From contig RXJR01000032.1 in NCBI GenBank assembly GCA_003963305.1, forward strand, positions 124,532-188,531: 64,000 nucleotides of DNA, read 5' to 3'. Below the pieces are notes generated by a model. The model was not told the origin of the DNA and did no database searches. It saw only the letters and a program-made list of their open reading frames with translations. Of this stretch, positions 28,925 through 37,985 are shown one piece after another. The translations under genes and the position numbers were made by a program. This stretch comes from Candidatus Melainabacteria bacterium. Lineage in GTDB: Bacteria; Cyanobacteriota; Vampirovibrionia; Obscuribacterales; Obscuribacteraceae. The number at the start of each line of letters is the position of its first letter. The first letter of the stretch is position 1.

Positions 28925-29413
28925 ATGGAATTGAGCAGCACTGAGAAGGACGAAGTTCGTAAAATTAGGGACCGCGCGCTGGATTTGATATCGGAACGAA
29001 ATCAATATGACATTAGCGAAAGGCGGGCGTTGGAGAGCCTGAAAGACGGCAGTTTGCTCGATTATCTTAAACAAAGTTTTGATTCTGTCAGATCCGGGTT
29101 GAACGCTTTCGATGATGGTCCTTTTATGACTCGCTTTATGGAAGACGATCTTCCAGGCGGAGTGATTTCGCTTAAGGATGAAGTCATTCACTTTGACTTG
29201 GTGAGCAATCCAGTCAAGATAGTTTTTAAATATCCCGGTGAAGACGTTTACATCTCGGAGCTTGAGCATCAAGTCTTCTATCACCCAGCTGATGAACGCC
29301 CCGCTTGGTATTCAAGCGTGGAACGTTACCACGGCAAGACGAGCCATATAACTACTAATTCATTGGCACTCCGCGTATTTAAGTGGCTTACGGAAAATTA
29401 CCGAACTCACTGA
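28925..29413 (+). CDS. Unknown protein, partner of the preceding small gene
   Basis: 162 residues; GGAGGAAG upstream of the ATG is the best ribosome site in the area. No signal peptide, cysteine cluster or catalytic motif recognised. It may be an operon partner of the gene at 28650. Confidence 0.55.
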   Translation: MELSSTEKDEVRKIRDRALDLISERNQYDISERRALESLKDGSLLDYLKQSFDSVRSGLNAFDDGPFMTRFMEDDLPGGVISLKDEVIHFDLVSNPVKIVFKYPGEDVYISELEHQVFYHPADERPAWYSSVERYHGKTSHITTNSLALRVFKWLTENYRTH

Positions 29414-29460
29414 TTCTAAACGTATGTAGTAAATCGGTTAATTGGTTAATTGGTCTTTCA

Positions 29461-30024
29461 ATGAGATGGTTTTTAATCTTTCAAACTGTTCTTCTACTGC
29501 TCTGGGGCTCGAAGGCTAGTGCACTAGACCACAAGAACTTGCGCAATTTCACGACAGCAGCTGTGATTGTCGAAGAGATACCAAAGGAAGCGGCTCATTT
29601 TGGTGTAAATGAAGACAGAATAAAAACGATGGTGCAGCTAAAACTGCTTAAGAACGGCATAGCCGTTTGTCGAGATATCGATGAATGTGATGCACCGACA
29701 TTCGACATTGCCGTTAATTCACTCATTCATGATGACATGCTGTTTTGTACCATCTCGATTACCGTACGAGAGCAAGTGGTTCCATGGTTGGTGCTGAAAC
29801 AAAAGCGAGATCCCCAGACAGGCAGCTTACAAGCCAACCGCATGGAACTCCTAAAGGAGTCAGAGTGGGCAATTGTATGGAAGGGGGACACTTTTGGTGT
29901 CTTTGGACGAGCGAGACTGCCCGAAGAAGTCTATCAAATGGTGAACCAGACCTTGGATGGTTTTTTGAGGGATTTCTACCTTTCAAGGCAGAAAGTCCCA
30001 GGTACGAATAAGTCGGTTTTATGA
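29461..30024 (+). CDS. Small exported protein of unknown function
   Basis: 187 residues from the ATG at 29461. A clear signal peptide (MRWFLIFQTVLLLLWGSKASA) with cleavage before LDHK points to export. The mature part has two cysteines in CRDIDEC and no recognised fold. The ribosome site is weak. Confidence 0.55.
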   Translation: MRWFLIFQTVLLLLWGSKASALDHKNLRNFTTAAVIVEEIPKEAAHFGVNEDRIKTMVQLKLLKNGIAVCRDIDECDAPTFDIAVNSLIHDDMLFCTISITVREQVVPWLVLKQKRDPQTGSLQANRMELLKESEWAIVWKGDTFGVFGRARLPEEVYQMVNQTLDGFLRDFYLSRQKVPGTNKSVL

Positions 30025-30254
30025 GTTCTGATGCCCGGCTCCAGCATAGTCTGAGACGTGTCAAGAATCGTCTCTGAGGCATCGCAAATGGTGCCTAACT
30101 TTATTTCAGGGCGGGGAAATTTTGGACTTGCGATATATACAAAACATAGCCGCCCTTTTGCTTTGGTGGAGATATTGACGGCGCATGCACCCCACGATCG
30201 CCTTTTCTTGACGTTAAGGGTGGGGGTGCCTGCCGGCGGTCGCAGCCAGGCTTG

Positions 30255-30512
30255 CTAGGCTGTCTTCAGCAGTCTTTGAAGTGTTGAGACGCTCAATCCA
30301 GTCTACTTTGCTGCTTGTCGCATGCTGAGTTCTTGGCTTACCAGCTCTCTTGCCTGGTTCCGCTCAGCAGCACGGTCTCTCGCTCGTCGACCAAGCTTCA
30401 CGCCTGCCTCACGTCTAGCCCGCAGCCCTGCCTTAGTGCGTTCGCTCAGTATCTCTGCTTCAGCCTGATCAACGACAATTAGAACTACGCGGTTGTCGAA
30501 ACTATTGTCTCA
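30255..30512 (-). pseudogene. Serine recombinase (resolvase/invertase) relic
   Basis: Reading the minus strand gives AEAEILSERTKAGLRARREA followed by GVKLGRR, the junction of the catalytic domain's long helix and the linker in serine resolvases (normally ERELISERTKAALA...GVKLG). The frame runs to SMRQAAK, meets a TAG at 30303-30305, and continues as TGLSVSTLQRLLKTA, the family's C-terminal helix-turn-helix. The N-terminal catalytic part with the active Ser is missing. This is a truncated, nonsense-containing gene and a trace of a lost mobile element. Confidence 0.8.
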
Positions 30513-30662
30513 TCAACTGACTTTTTTTCTGACTAGTATTTTCGTGCATAAGAACTGGTAACGACAGAACAAATCTGTTGTCCCTCGTTACCGAAAAGAA
30601 TCACAAGCGGCCGAATTTGCTGTGCACTAAATGCTGTGCCGTCGACTGAAAGAAATGAGACC

Positions 30663-30905
30663 CTAGTTTGGATTGTGAGCATCCTTTATTTGCGCAAAAT
30701 AATGATCCGAGTCGGCATAAGAAGACAGATTTATTTGCATTTGGCACTTCACTCCGTTAGTAATTCGAAACACAAACCAGCTGTCTTTCAATTCATCTGG
30801 AACACTCTTGAAGGCACTGAATTGCGTATTGCGGAAGACAATTGATGTTCTCTCCGCCGGAATTTTGATAGCAAAATATCTCGAACTTCGGCCTAAGTCG
30901 AACAA
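30663..30905 (-). CDS. Possible small protein or gene fragment
   Basis: 80 codons from a TTG at 30905. Composition is protein-like (RNTQFSAFKSVPDELKDSWF) but there is no signal peptide or ribosome site. It starts 25 bases after the next ORF upstream ends, so it may be a second cistron or the tail of a broken gene. Confidence 0.3.
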   Translation of the reverse strand: MFDLGRSSRYFAIKIPAERTSIVFRNTQFSAFKSVPDELKDSWFVFRITNGVKCQMQINLSSYADSDHYFAQIKDAHNPN

Positions 30906-30930
30906 TTAGTGACACGTACTCAGGTGTTTT

Positions 30931-31176
30931 CTACTTCAAATTAGCACTTTTGATAGCAGCAAGAACTCTTTTTTCGCAATCATCGGACCAAGTTCGGAAC
31001 GTTAAGCTAGGTGTTAGCCAAGTAGGGTCGCCCCCGTGATGTTCGGGCTCAAAGTAGTACCAGAATTGATACTGCTTCGAGCTTGAGCTCTGCAATCCAC
31101 CTTCCTGAAGTATTTTACTCTCGTTGCTTGCTGAGACGGAAGAGCCTGTCATGGCTATTGTGCACTGAATCACCAA
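30931..31176 (-). CDS. Possible small exported protein
   Basis: 81 codons from a GTG at 31176. The N-terminus (MVIQCTIAMTGSSVSA) resembles a short signal peptide. Upstream codons in the same frame are also hydrophobic, so a TTG at 31179 is possible. The mature part is rich in Ser and aromatic residues (QYQFWYYFEPEHHGG). No family recognised. Confidence 0.4.
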   Translation of the reverse strand: MVIQCTIAMTGSSVSASNESKILQEGGLQSSSSKQYQFWYYFEPEHHGGDPTWLTPSLTFRTWSDDCEKRVLAAIKSANLK

Positions 31177-31352
31177 AACCAGAAATTTGCAAAAGGGGCA
31201 ATAAGCAATTCCGGAATTTCATTTTCGTTTCCTCGATGGAAAGGTGCTCTCGCTGCTTACGGCACTGTATGTAGTGCCAGCAACCCCTGTCGGTTCAGCG
31301 ACTGGGCTGTTTTCGCTCACGACCAATCCCCCTCCTTTTCTTGCCACTCTCT

Positions 31353-31574
31353 TCAGACTCCGCTGTGCAACTCCTTGCGGATTGTACTCATCTGTCCTGG
31401 CTTCGTTAGACCGTGTCTGTTTTGAATTTCAGTGAAATCGAAGTGTTCTGGTCTCGCTGTCCATAGACTGTGTCCAGGGCTAACACCAGGCTGCACAATG
31501 ACGTGAGTGCACTCGATGGTGCCATCCCCGTTCATTCGAGCGCTTTCGGTAATTTCCTTTTCGGGTTCGCTCAT
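31353..31574 (-). CDS. Possible 73-residue protein
   Basis: ATG at 31574 with GAGGAGTGGAG upstream. The product, beginning MSEPEKEITESARMNGDGTI, has no recognised motif. A second frame (31480-31785) overlaps it and is less protein-like. It may be a gene remnant. Confidence 0.35.
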   Translation of the reverse strand: MSEPEKEITESARMNGDGTIECTHVIVQPGVSPGHSLWTARPEHFDFTEIQNRHGLTKPGQMSTIRKELHSGV

Positions 31575-31905
31575 CCCAATCTCCACTCCTCGTAAATCGG
31601 CGCAAACAGGCACCGTAATGAGTTCGAGTAATCATTATCATGATGTGGCGTTGCGTGCAGAGTCCCTCACCTGTCAGCCATAGGTCTTCTTCATCAGCCA
31701 ATAATCCCAACACTCGCCTAGCCTCTTTCCGGGCAGACTCGGATTTAATTGTCCTTCCGTGTAAAAGCCAACCGCAAAGTCGCATGGATAGACAGTTACA
31801 ACAGCGCTCATATTTGCGATGAATACAATAATGACTAGATTTGGTATCGCTTATAAACCAATAAGTCCGGCTCTGTCAGAGCGAAATCATGCCTCGATAT
31901 TGTAC
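31575..31905. other. Stretch with only broken frames
   Basis: 331 bases. Two overlapping minus-strand frames look partly protein-like, which would fit a gene degraded by frameshifts. Nothing definite can be called. Confidence 0.35.
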
Positions 31906-32547
31906 TTACTTATTTGAATGCCTCACCACATTAATCAATCTGTCGATGGCGTGCTTGTCGTTAAGCAAGTTCACGTTGATTTTGTCAGCAGCTTTACCAT
32001 TGAAACGAATATTGCGAGCGCTGAAATCTGACGTAGTATTTCCATTTGCCTTCGCAACAATGGCTACACGCGTAATCATCAAGCCACTGGGGATAATAAT
32101 TCTTACCGATACCGGCTGATATGTGCCAGTTTCGACTTTCAATAGACTCGAATTGAATGCCGCGCTTTCATAGGAATATATTTTAGTCGCGGGTGCAAAG
32201 AATTCAACCGATACCAGCGGCGGTGCAAATTCAGAACCGGGATTCAAATAACGGTCCATTTCAACATCAAGGTAAGCACTGTCAGGAAAAGGAGCCCCTG
32301 TCCCGGGCATAATCAAAGCAAAGTCTGCTGAGCCTAGTATTGCAGCAGCGCCAAAAGTAGGTTGGTCACTAGATAGTCTGACAACTGGTTGCTCCGCGGA
32401 AATATTCCAAACGACTCTGGGGCCGACTTGATTCGGCGGAATCGTTTTTGCGCGCTGAACTTCGCCGTACATGGTGTTAGCGTTCACGCGACCGACTGCG
32501 AGCGCAAAGGTTGCGAATAACGCGAACGCTGTTAGGCTTTTGTTCAT
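31906..32547 (-). CDS. Exported protein of unknown function
   Basis: 213 residues from the ATG at 32547, with AGGAG nine bases upstream; the open frame extends further but the signal peptide fixes the start (MNKSLTAFALFATFALAVGR, cleavage at VNA-NT). The mature protein alternates short strands with Pro/Gly turns, suggesting a beta-sandwich domain, and has no cysteines. Possibly carbohydrate- or surface-related; not proven. Confidence 0.6.
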   Translation of the reverse strand: MNKSLTAFALFATFALAVGRVNANTMYGEVQRAKTIPPNQVGPRVVWNISAEQPVVRLSSDQPTFGAAAILGSADFALIMPGTGAPFPDSAYLDVEMDRYLNPGSEFAPPLVSVEFFAPATKIYSYESAAFNSSLLKVETGTYQPVSVRIIIPSGLMITRVAIVAKANGNTTSDFSARNIRFNGKAADKINVNLLNDKHAIDRLINVVRHSNK

Positions 32548-32741
32548 AGAAGGAAACTCCTGCCACTTTGAACAGATCTCGATTTCGCCATTATAGTCTC
32601 CCGGTCGCCGCCCAGTATTTTTCAAGTAACCATACTCGAGTCGTATCGTGTGCCACACCTTGGAGCAAAGATTCGGCAGTTCGCGGCCCGACAATGTATA
32701 ATTAATCAATAACTGTCGTTGCAGACTCTGCAACCAATCGC

Positions 32742-33608
32742 ATGCAAAATTTTGAAGATCCAGAAAACTGGACCGGTGGACCGACCTTCGATTTGACGCT
32801 CATTTCTGAGGCACGATTAAGTGGAAGTTCCATCAACGAATTGCTGTTAGCTTCTGGCAAGTTTTCACTCTACTCCGGTTCTCCAAAAGAGAAAGGCATG
32901 CGGACGCTTTGGGAACTATCTCCAAATGTGAAATTGCCTGCGAGACACTCGCATTACTGGTCGACCTACAGAACTCCATATTTTTACTACAACTTCCACA
33001 TTCGACCAAAGGTGTTTCAGAAGTACATAGGTACAAAATCCTACGAAGATATTGCACAGATTGAGGATCCGACGAATCTGGCTATTCTCATAGAAGCTTT
33101 CATTGAAATAGTGTTTCTTATCAAATCTAAATTCAGTATCGAGTATGCCACCATCGCGGACGAGAACGACGGTCGAGGTCATCCAGACTGGAGAAGCGAC
33201 CTAAAAGGAATCTACATCAGCAAGTCCGTATGCGAGCTTCTGCAGATTCCTTCAGTTCCAGTTGATGAAGCTGACCTAAATTTCTCAAATTCATTTATCG
33301 ACGTGCCCAGGGCATCGTCCGAAGTTCACACCGCCCTTGCGTCCTTAAGAACCAATAGGCTCAGGCAAATAGTCAAGAAACATGATCCGGCTGGTTTGCT
33401 TGCATTAGGGGCTCCTTCTGACGAATACGATGCGGAAATCTCACAGCTAGACCACGCGCTGCAATCGATCAAATCAAGTGAGGCACTGGCGATATTCTTG
33501 CAGGATCAATATTCCGGTATCAACATGGGGAAAAGCGATTTATTGGACCGTATCAAAAAAATGTCCGATGAGATTTGGTCCTGGCAGTATGAGACTAGTG
33601 ACTACTAG
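32742..33608 (+). CDS. Unknown cytoplasmic protein
   Basis: 288 residues, no signal peptide, no known motif. It is aromatic-rich near residues 70-95 (HYWSTYRTPYFYYNFHIRP) and helical after residue 190. It is convergent with the next gene, which ends 13 bases away. Confidence 0.55.
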   Translation: MQNFEDPENWTGGPTFDLTLISEARLSGSSINELLLASGKFSLYSGSPKEKGMRTLWELSPNVKLPARHSHYWSTYRTPYFYYNFHIRPKVFQKYIGTKSYEDIAQIEDPTNLAILIEAFIEIVFLIKSKFSIEYATIADENDGRGHPDWRSDLKGIYISKSVCELLQIPSVPVDEADLNFSNSFIDVPRASSEVHTALASLRTNRLRQIVKKHDPAGLLALGAPSDEYDAEISQLDHALQSIKSSEALAIFLQDQYSGINMGKSDLLDRIKKMSDEIWSWQYETSDY

Positions 33609-33621
33609 TTCAGCTACAAAT

Positions 33622-34458
33622 TCAAATGCCTCGATCATGCTGCATTCGATATTTCTCGATGATAGGCAGAAGTTTTGAGACGTGTTGCTCGGCCATTTTC
33701 CAAACAGTTTCCGAATCGCGATTCCAAGGCCTTGTTGCCGGGTGCGCGACCTGCAGCATGTCTTTGCGCCACTCCGCGATATCCGTTTTCAGAAATGACA
33801 CTTGCGCGGTTACACGACTAAGGACATCCAGATTAAAACGTAGTGCATCCTGACTTGTTTCAGACTCCAGAAAATTTTCCTTCCCGGCAGAAACACAGCG
33901 TTCTATCTTTTTTATCAGAGCGACGATTTCCGGAATCAACAATTTATCTTCATTCCAATTGTTTTCCACTTCGTAAACGGACTGCTCATCGGGACTTCGA
34001 AGTTGCAGTTCTAAATCGCTGAAGTCGAGGTCAAACGGAAAACTCGGTAGCCTGCGGTGTAAGCGGTTCTCGTTTCGTCGAGCCAACTCGTAATAATGAT
34101 TACCTGAAACAATCATCCGACCAGTCATGGCGTGAGAAGAGCCGATCGTCGCAAACCGCAGAATCGAGGCTTCCCGATAACTGTCAAAAGCAGTAGCTTG
34201 AAAGCTCAAACAGAGTTCCGTGCCGATTTCCTGCATAATGCGTCTAAGCTGGTCAAATGATTGGACAGTTGGCGCCACAAAAGCCTTCAATTCAAGCAGA
34301 CAACGCGGATTATCGGTGAACTCGGCATTAAAAGTCAGCCACGCCTTGTGTTCACCAAAATAATGATTTGCGTCTAGTAACCAACCTACTCTATCGCCAG
34401 CCTTGTGCGAGCTTACGATCAAATCAACTACTTGTTCAAACAATTTATTTACAGTCAA
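33622..34458 (-). CDS. Unknown cytoplasmic protein
   Basis: 278 residues, mostly charged and helical, with no membrane segment. It has a Trp-containing C-terminal helical stretch (DIAEWRKDMLQVAH). No family recognised. It lies downstream of a LuxR-type regulator on the same strand, but 122 bases separate them. Confidence 0.5.
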   Translation of the reverse strand: MTVNKLFEQVVDLIVSSHKAGDRVGWLLDANHYFGEHKAWLTFNAEFTDNPRCLLELKAFVAPTVQSFDQLRRIMQEIGTELCLSFQATAFDSYREASILRFATIGSSHAMTGRMIVSGNHYYELARRNENRLHRRLPSFPFDLDFSDLELQLRSPDEQSVYEVENNWNEDKLLIPEIVALIKKIERCVSAGKENFLESETSQDALRFNLDVLSRVTAQVSFLKTDIAEWRKDMLQVAHPATRPWNRDSETVWKMAEQHVSKLLPIIEKYRMQHDRGI

Positions 34459-34580
34459 ATGACTGCTGGTTGTTCATCCACCTTAAACCAAATCAAGTTT
34501 GCACGCAAGCATCAACCAAAAAATGAGACAAAGACTGATTTGCTAGTTTATGTTGCTCATACCGAGACATAGCGCAAAAT

Positions 34581-35468
34581 TCAATCGAGTTCCCGATGTC
34601 TACGAATCGCCTCACGTGCGAATTCCTCTGCTTTCTTCTGCTCCTCAGTACAACCACTTACAGGATCTCGACCTTGCATAACTGGAAGCAAAACAAATCC
34701 ATATTGAACGCCTTTGAGCGCAGCCGCTGTTCTTGTCGGCACTTTTAGTTTACTCAGTATGCCTTTGATGCAATGCTCGACGGCGCTCGATTCTAATTCC
34801 AGTTCTTCAGAAATTTCTTTATTACGAAGATCAAGACGAACCAAAACAGCCACTTCTTGCTCTGTCAGACCGAAATCATGTGTTGAGACAGTTGGTGTCT
34901 GTCTAATCAAGTGAACAATTTTCGGCTCGCTATAACTCCTCGCAGCAATGAGTTCTTGAATAGCATCGAACAACACTTGTGGACCAGAGCCTTTCAGACA
35001 AAATCCGTTTACGCCAGCTCTGGTCAACTGATAGAAATATTTGGTGGCATAGTATGAGTCCGTCCAGACCAAAACACTAGAATTCGACGATTCCTTTCTT
35101 AGAGCGCTGCACAGAGTAACGCCACCAATATCATCGAAAACGATGTCTAAAATTACGACATCAGGTGCCAGGGTTCGAACCAATTCGAGTAAAGATGCGC
35201 CGTCTTTTGCCTCACCTACAATTTCCATAAATGGTGAAATCATCGCGGACAGACCCGCTCTAATCAAATCATGGCGATCGCATATCACCGTACGCGGACG
35301 ATAAGAAAATCTCGGACTATCAGGCCACTCGACATGAGAACCGCCACCATCCGAACCTCGTCCATCACCCGTTCCTGTTCGGGTAGGACGGTTGCGTCCG
35401 GATCCGTCACGCCCAGAACCGCTTAAACCCTTCGTTTCGGGCTCGCCAGGATGGTCAGTACTCGACAT
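34581..35468 (-). CDS. NarL/LuxR-type response regulator
   Basis: 295 residues from the ATG at 35468; a TTG at 35501 adds 11. The first 55 residues are a Gly/Arg/Ser/Asp-rich disordered tail (RDGSGRNRPTRTGTGDGRGS). The receiver domain has the phospho-acceptor Asp in DVVILDIVFDD; the switch-lysine position reads CLKGSG. The LuxR helix-turn-helix starts near residue 208 (GLTEQEVAVLVRLDLRNKEI) and has the family's VEHCIKGILSKL recognition helix. No sensor kinase is adjacent, so it is an orphan here. Confidence 0.82.
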   Translation of the reverse strand: MSSTDHPGEPETKGLSGSGRDGSGRNRPTRTGTGDGRGSDGGGSHVEWPDSPRFSYRPRTVICDRHDLIRAGLSAMISPFMEIVGEAKDGASLLELVRTLAPDVVILDIVFDDIGGVTLCSALRKESSNSSVLVWTDSYYATKYFYQLTRAGVNGFCLKGSGPQVLFDAIQELIAARSYSEPKIVHLIRQTPTVSTHDFGLTEQEVAVLVRLDLRNKEISEELELESSAVEHCIKGILSKLKVPTRTAAALKGVQYGFVLLPVMQGRDPVSGCTEEQKKAEEFAREAIRRHRELD

Positions 35469-35559
35469 CGGACCAGGTGCCCCAGAATACAGTTTTATCA
35501 ATAGCCACTACAAGCGGCGCCCTAACTCAATATGACAGAAAACCTTTAGATAGCTAGCA

Positions 35560-35949
35560 CTACCGAGTGCGCTGCCAGATCTCGTAAACTTGCCCTTGCT
35601 TGGTGTGAAATACTTCCGGGCGAGCAGTGCCTGGGAATGAAAAAATCGCTTTCAACACATCGTGGTCAAGCTCAAAAATCCCCTGTAGCGCCTGCCCGGC
35701 GAATGGACCTTCATCAGGCAGCAAATCGATCTGGTTTGGTGACACCGCAGTGTTCAGCTTCACGCCACCGGTTTTGCTTTTTGGAAAACCACCGACAAAC
35801 ATAGGATAAGACAACTCAGCCCATTCCAAATTGAATTTGTCATCTTCAGTGAAACTATAACGAAATTCCTGGAAGATGCTGTAAGGCAGCCACTTCCCAT
35901 GCAACTGGCAGCCAATCACTTTCCATTCACCGATCAGTTCCTTCAACAT
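35560..35949 (-). CDS. TIGR03067-type lipocalin-like protein
   Basis: 129 residues. The opening LIGEWKVIGCQLHGKWLP and the core NQIDLLPDEGPFAGQALQGI with FELDHDVLKA match the small domain common in planctomycetes, often fused to other domains. No signal peptide, so this copy seems cytoplasmic. Ligand unknown. Confidence 0.65.
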   Translation of the reverse strand: MLKELIGEWKVIGCQLHGKWLPYSIFQEFRYSFTEDDKFNLEWAELSYPMFVGGFPKSKTGGVKLNTAVSPNQIDLLPDEGPFAGQALQGIFELDHDVLKAIFSFPGTARPEVFHTKQGQVYEIWQRTR

Positions 35950-35969
35950 TGCGCGTTTCCTCTAGTGTT

Positions 35970-36356
35970 CTACTTGATCAATTCAGCAACCAAATTCGCC
36001 ATCAGCATCGACATTTTTTCAACAATGCTGCGATGCACAACAATTTCATATTCTTCCAGCAAAAGCTTCGGATCGCGATAGCCGATGAACGTCTGTTCCC
36101 CGCGCCAGATCACTATCTTGAGGGGCAGTTCAATCCCAACCGCAGGACATTCTTGCATCAAAGAAGTGCCCACTTTCGGGTCGCCGAAAATCACCACCTG
36201 TTCGTCTTGCAATTCCAAACCTTGTGCACGAGCCGCTTCAGCATGATCGATGCGAGCGAAGACCCGAATGTTCTTGCTGCGCAAAATATTTTCAAGCTTG
36301 TCGGCGACTGCTTGCACACTTTCGGAACTTGAATTTATGGTCAAAGAATGATTCAT
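35970..36356 (-). CDS. DUF302 domain protein
   Basis: 128 residues. ENILRSKNIRVFARIDHAEA, VVIFGDPKVGTSLMQECPAV and GIELPLKIVIW are the typical DUF302 sequence landmarks. Function unknown; it is a compact alpha/beta domain. It lies 20 bases upstream of the TIGR03067 gene on the same strand, a likely two-gene operon. Confidence 0.85.
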   Translation of the reverse strand: MNHSLTINSSSESVQAVADKLENILRSKNIRVFARIDHAEAARAQGLELQDEQVVIFGDPKVGTSLMQECPAVGIELPLKIVIWRGEQTFIGYRDPKLLLEEYEIVVHRSIVEKMSMLMANLVAELIK

Positions 36357-36474
36357 TGCGGCGAAATAACACTATCCAAACTCCAGCCCTCTGCCGGAAA
36401 TCGTCGTAATAATACAAGAGATCATTTTGATTTTTGTTGATACGGATTTCAAGCACGGCTAAAATGAACTCCTG

Positions 36475-37026
36475 ATGAAAGAAGATTGGGAAATAAACAA
36501 AGAATTGAAAGAACTGGCGGAGAAGCTTTCCGCTCTTAAGTGCGTACTGCAGCCGCTCTCTGAAGAGAAGGTAGCGGCGTGGGAAGCAAAATGGGGGGTC
36601 ACACTGCCTGGCACTTATCGCCGTTTCATTACGGAAATCACCGACGGAGTCGTCATGCCAAGAGCCACTCTGATTCCGCTGGAAGAGACAATGACAACGG
36701 CGCGCGGTAACAACTGGCTGCCTTCGCAATTACCCCGCGATTTCCTTCAAAAGCCTTTCTTGCCGGATGACGACTTCAATCCCGACACCATACCTGGTCT
36801 GGACGACATGACCTGGCGCTGGAGCGATGACGAATACTCCAAATGGTGGATGGAACACCTGCATGGCACAATAGTTATTTCGCGGCACAAAGAGGAACGC
36901 ACCTCATTTCTCGTCGTCACGGGCAAATCGCGCGGGCAGGTGTGGGCTGACCTGACCACGGTCGGCGAGGGCTATGAGAGAGCAGACTGGGACTTTCTCG
37001 ACTGGGTTTTAAGAAACGCTGCATAG
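36475..37026 (+). CDS. SMI1/KNR4 (SUKH) family protein
   Basis: 183 residues. The signature WEAKWGVTLPGTYRRFITEI, with GVVMPRATLIPLEE and the GEGYERADWDFLDWVL end, fits SMI1/KNR4. In bacteria many SUKH proteins are immunity proteins against polymorphic toxins, but no toxin gene is adjacent. It sits nine bases before trhO. Confidence 0.75.
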   Translation: MKEDWEINKELKELAEKLSALKCVLQPLSEEKVAAWEAKWGVTLPGTYRRFITEITDGVVMPRATLIPLEETMTTARGNNWLPSQLPRDFLQKPFLPDDDFNPDTIPGLDDMTWRWSDDEYSKWWMEHLHGTIVISRHKEERTSFLVVTGKSRGQVWADLTTVGEGYERADWDFLDWVLRNAA

Positions 37027-37035
37027 GTAAATCAA

Positions 37036-37902
37036 ATGGAAATTGTCAATTTAGCAGCCTACAAATTTGTAAGCATCCCCGATCCGAATTCCTGGAGACC
37101 GAGAGTCAAGGCTCGCTGCCAGGAGCTGGGCGTGATGGGCAGCATACTCTTCTCGCCCGAAGGCATAAATCTGTTTGTCGCGGGAGAGCGCACTGCCATA
37201 GACGCGTTTCTTCATTTTCTGCGAACTGATGAATTGTTTGGCGGAAGATTCGCCGACATCATAGTCAAGGAAAGCGTCTCTGAAACACAGCCGCACAAGC
37301 GGATAGTCGTAAGACTGAAAAGCGAAATCATCACCATGAAGCATCCAATGCTGGTGCAACCGACTGATGAGCGTGCACCAGCAGTAGAGCCAGCTCAATT
37401 AAAGCGCTGGCTCGATCAGGGTCACGATGATGAAGGAAGAGAACTATTGCTGCTTGATACGCGCAATGAGTTTGAAGTCAACATCGGCACGTTCGAGGAG
37501 GCGATTCACTTCAAGATAGAAAAATTCAGTGAATTCCCGAAAGCATTTGATGACACCAAACCAACTATCAATGAAGACCTGCAGAACAAAACCGTAGTTT
37601 CATTTTGCACAGGTGGAATTCGTTGCGAGAAAGCCGCTTTGTTTCTCAAAGAAAGGAATGTTCCTAATGTCTTTCAGCTCGACGGCGGCATCCTCAGATA
37701 CTTCGAAGAAATCGGCGGCGCTCACTGGAACGGCGAATGCTTCGTTTTCGATCGACGTGTCGCGCTAGACCCTGCGTTGAACCCAACTCAAAAAGAATAC
37801 GAAATAACAGCCAAGCAAAGTCGCATGGAACAATACTATCGATGGAAAGCGAAGAAAGAGTCCGAAGCCGGCGCAAATTCTTCGCAATCCACCGTTAGTT
37901 AG
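37036..37902 (+). CDS. trhO: TrhO, tRNA U34 hydroxylase (rhodanese family)
   Basis: 288 residues. An N-terminal acylphosphatase-like half (NLAAYKFVSI, LFSPEGINLFVAG) joins a rhodanese domain with the active-site loop C191-TGGIRC (SFCTGGIRCEKAALFL) and the conserved QLDGGILRYFEE. TrhO makes 5-hydroxyuridine at position 34 of tRNAs using O2; it was formerly UPF0176 (YceA). Present in one copy here, nine bases after the SMI1 gene. Confidence 0.93.
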   Translation: MEIVNLAAYKFVSIPDPNSWRPRVKARCQELGVMGSILFSPEGINLFVAGERTAIDAFLHFLRTDELFGGRFADIIVKESVSETQPHKRIVVRLKSEIITMKHPMLVQPTDERAPAVEPAQLKRWLDQGHDDEGRELLLLDTRNEFEVNIGTFEEAIHFKIEKFSEFPKAFDDTKPTINEDLQNKTVVSFCTGGIRCEKAALFLKERNVPNVFQLDGGILRYFEEIGGAHWNGECFVFDRRVALDPALNPTQKEYEITAKQSRMEQYYRWKAKKESEAGANSSQSTVS

Positions 37903-37910
37903 CCATCTAG

Positions 37911-37985
37911 AATTGCTCTTAGCGGGCGTTAGCTAAATTCGCAGTTAGCGATCGCCAGCTAATTCGCACTCAGCGGTCGCCAGCC
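37911..37985 (-). repeat. 25-bp tandem repeat spanning a stop codon, three copies
   Basis: Three 25-bp copies start at 37911, 37936 and 37961, the last two being AATTCGCAGTTAGCG-type and AATTCGCACTCAGCG-type. The third contains the TCA (TGA) stop of the minus-strand gene at 37970; the other two have TTA (TAA) at the same place. Confidence 0.85.
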
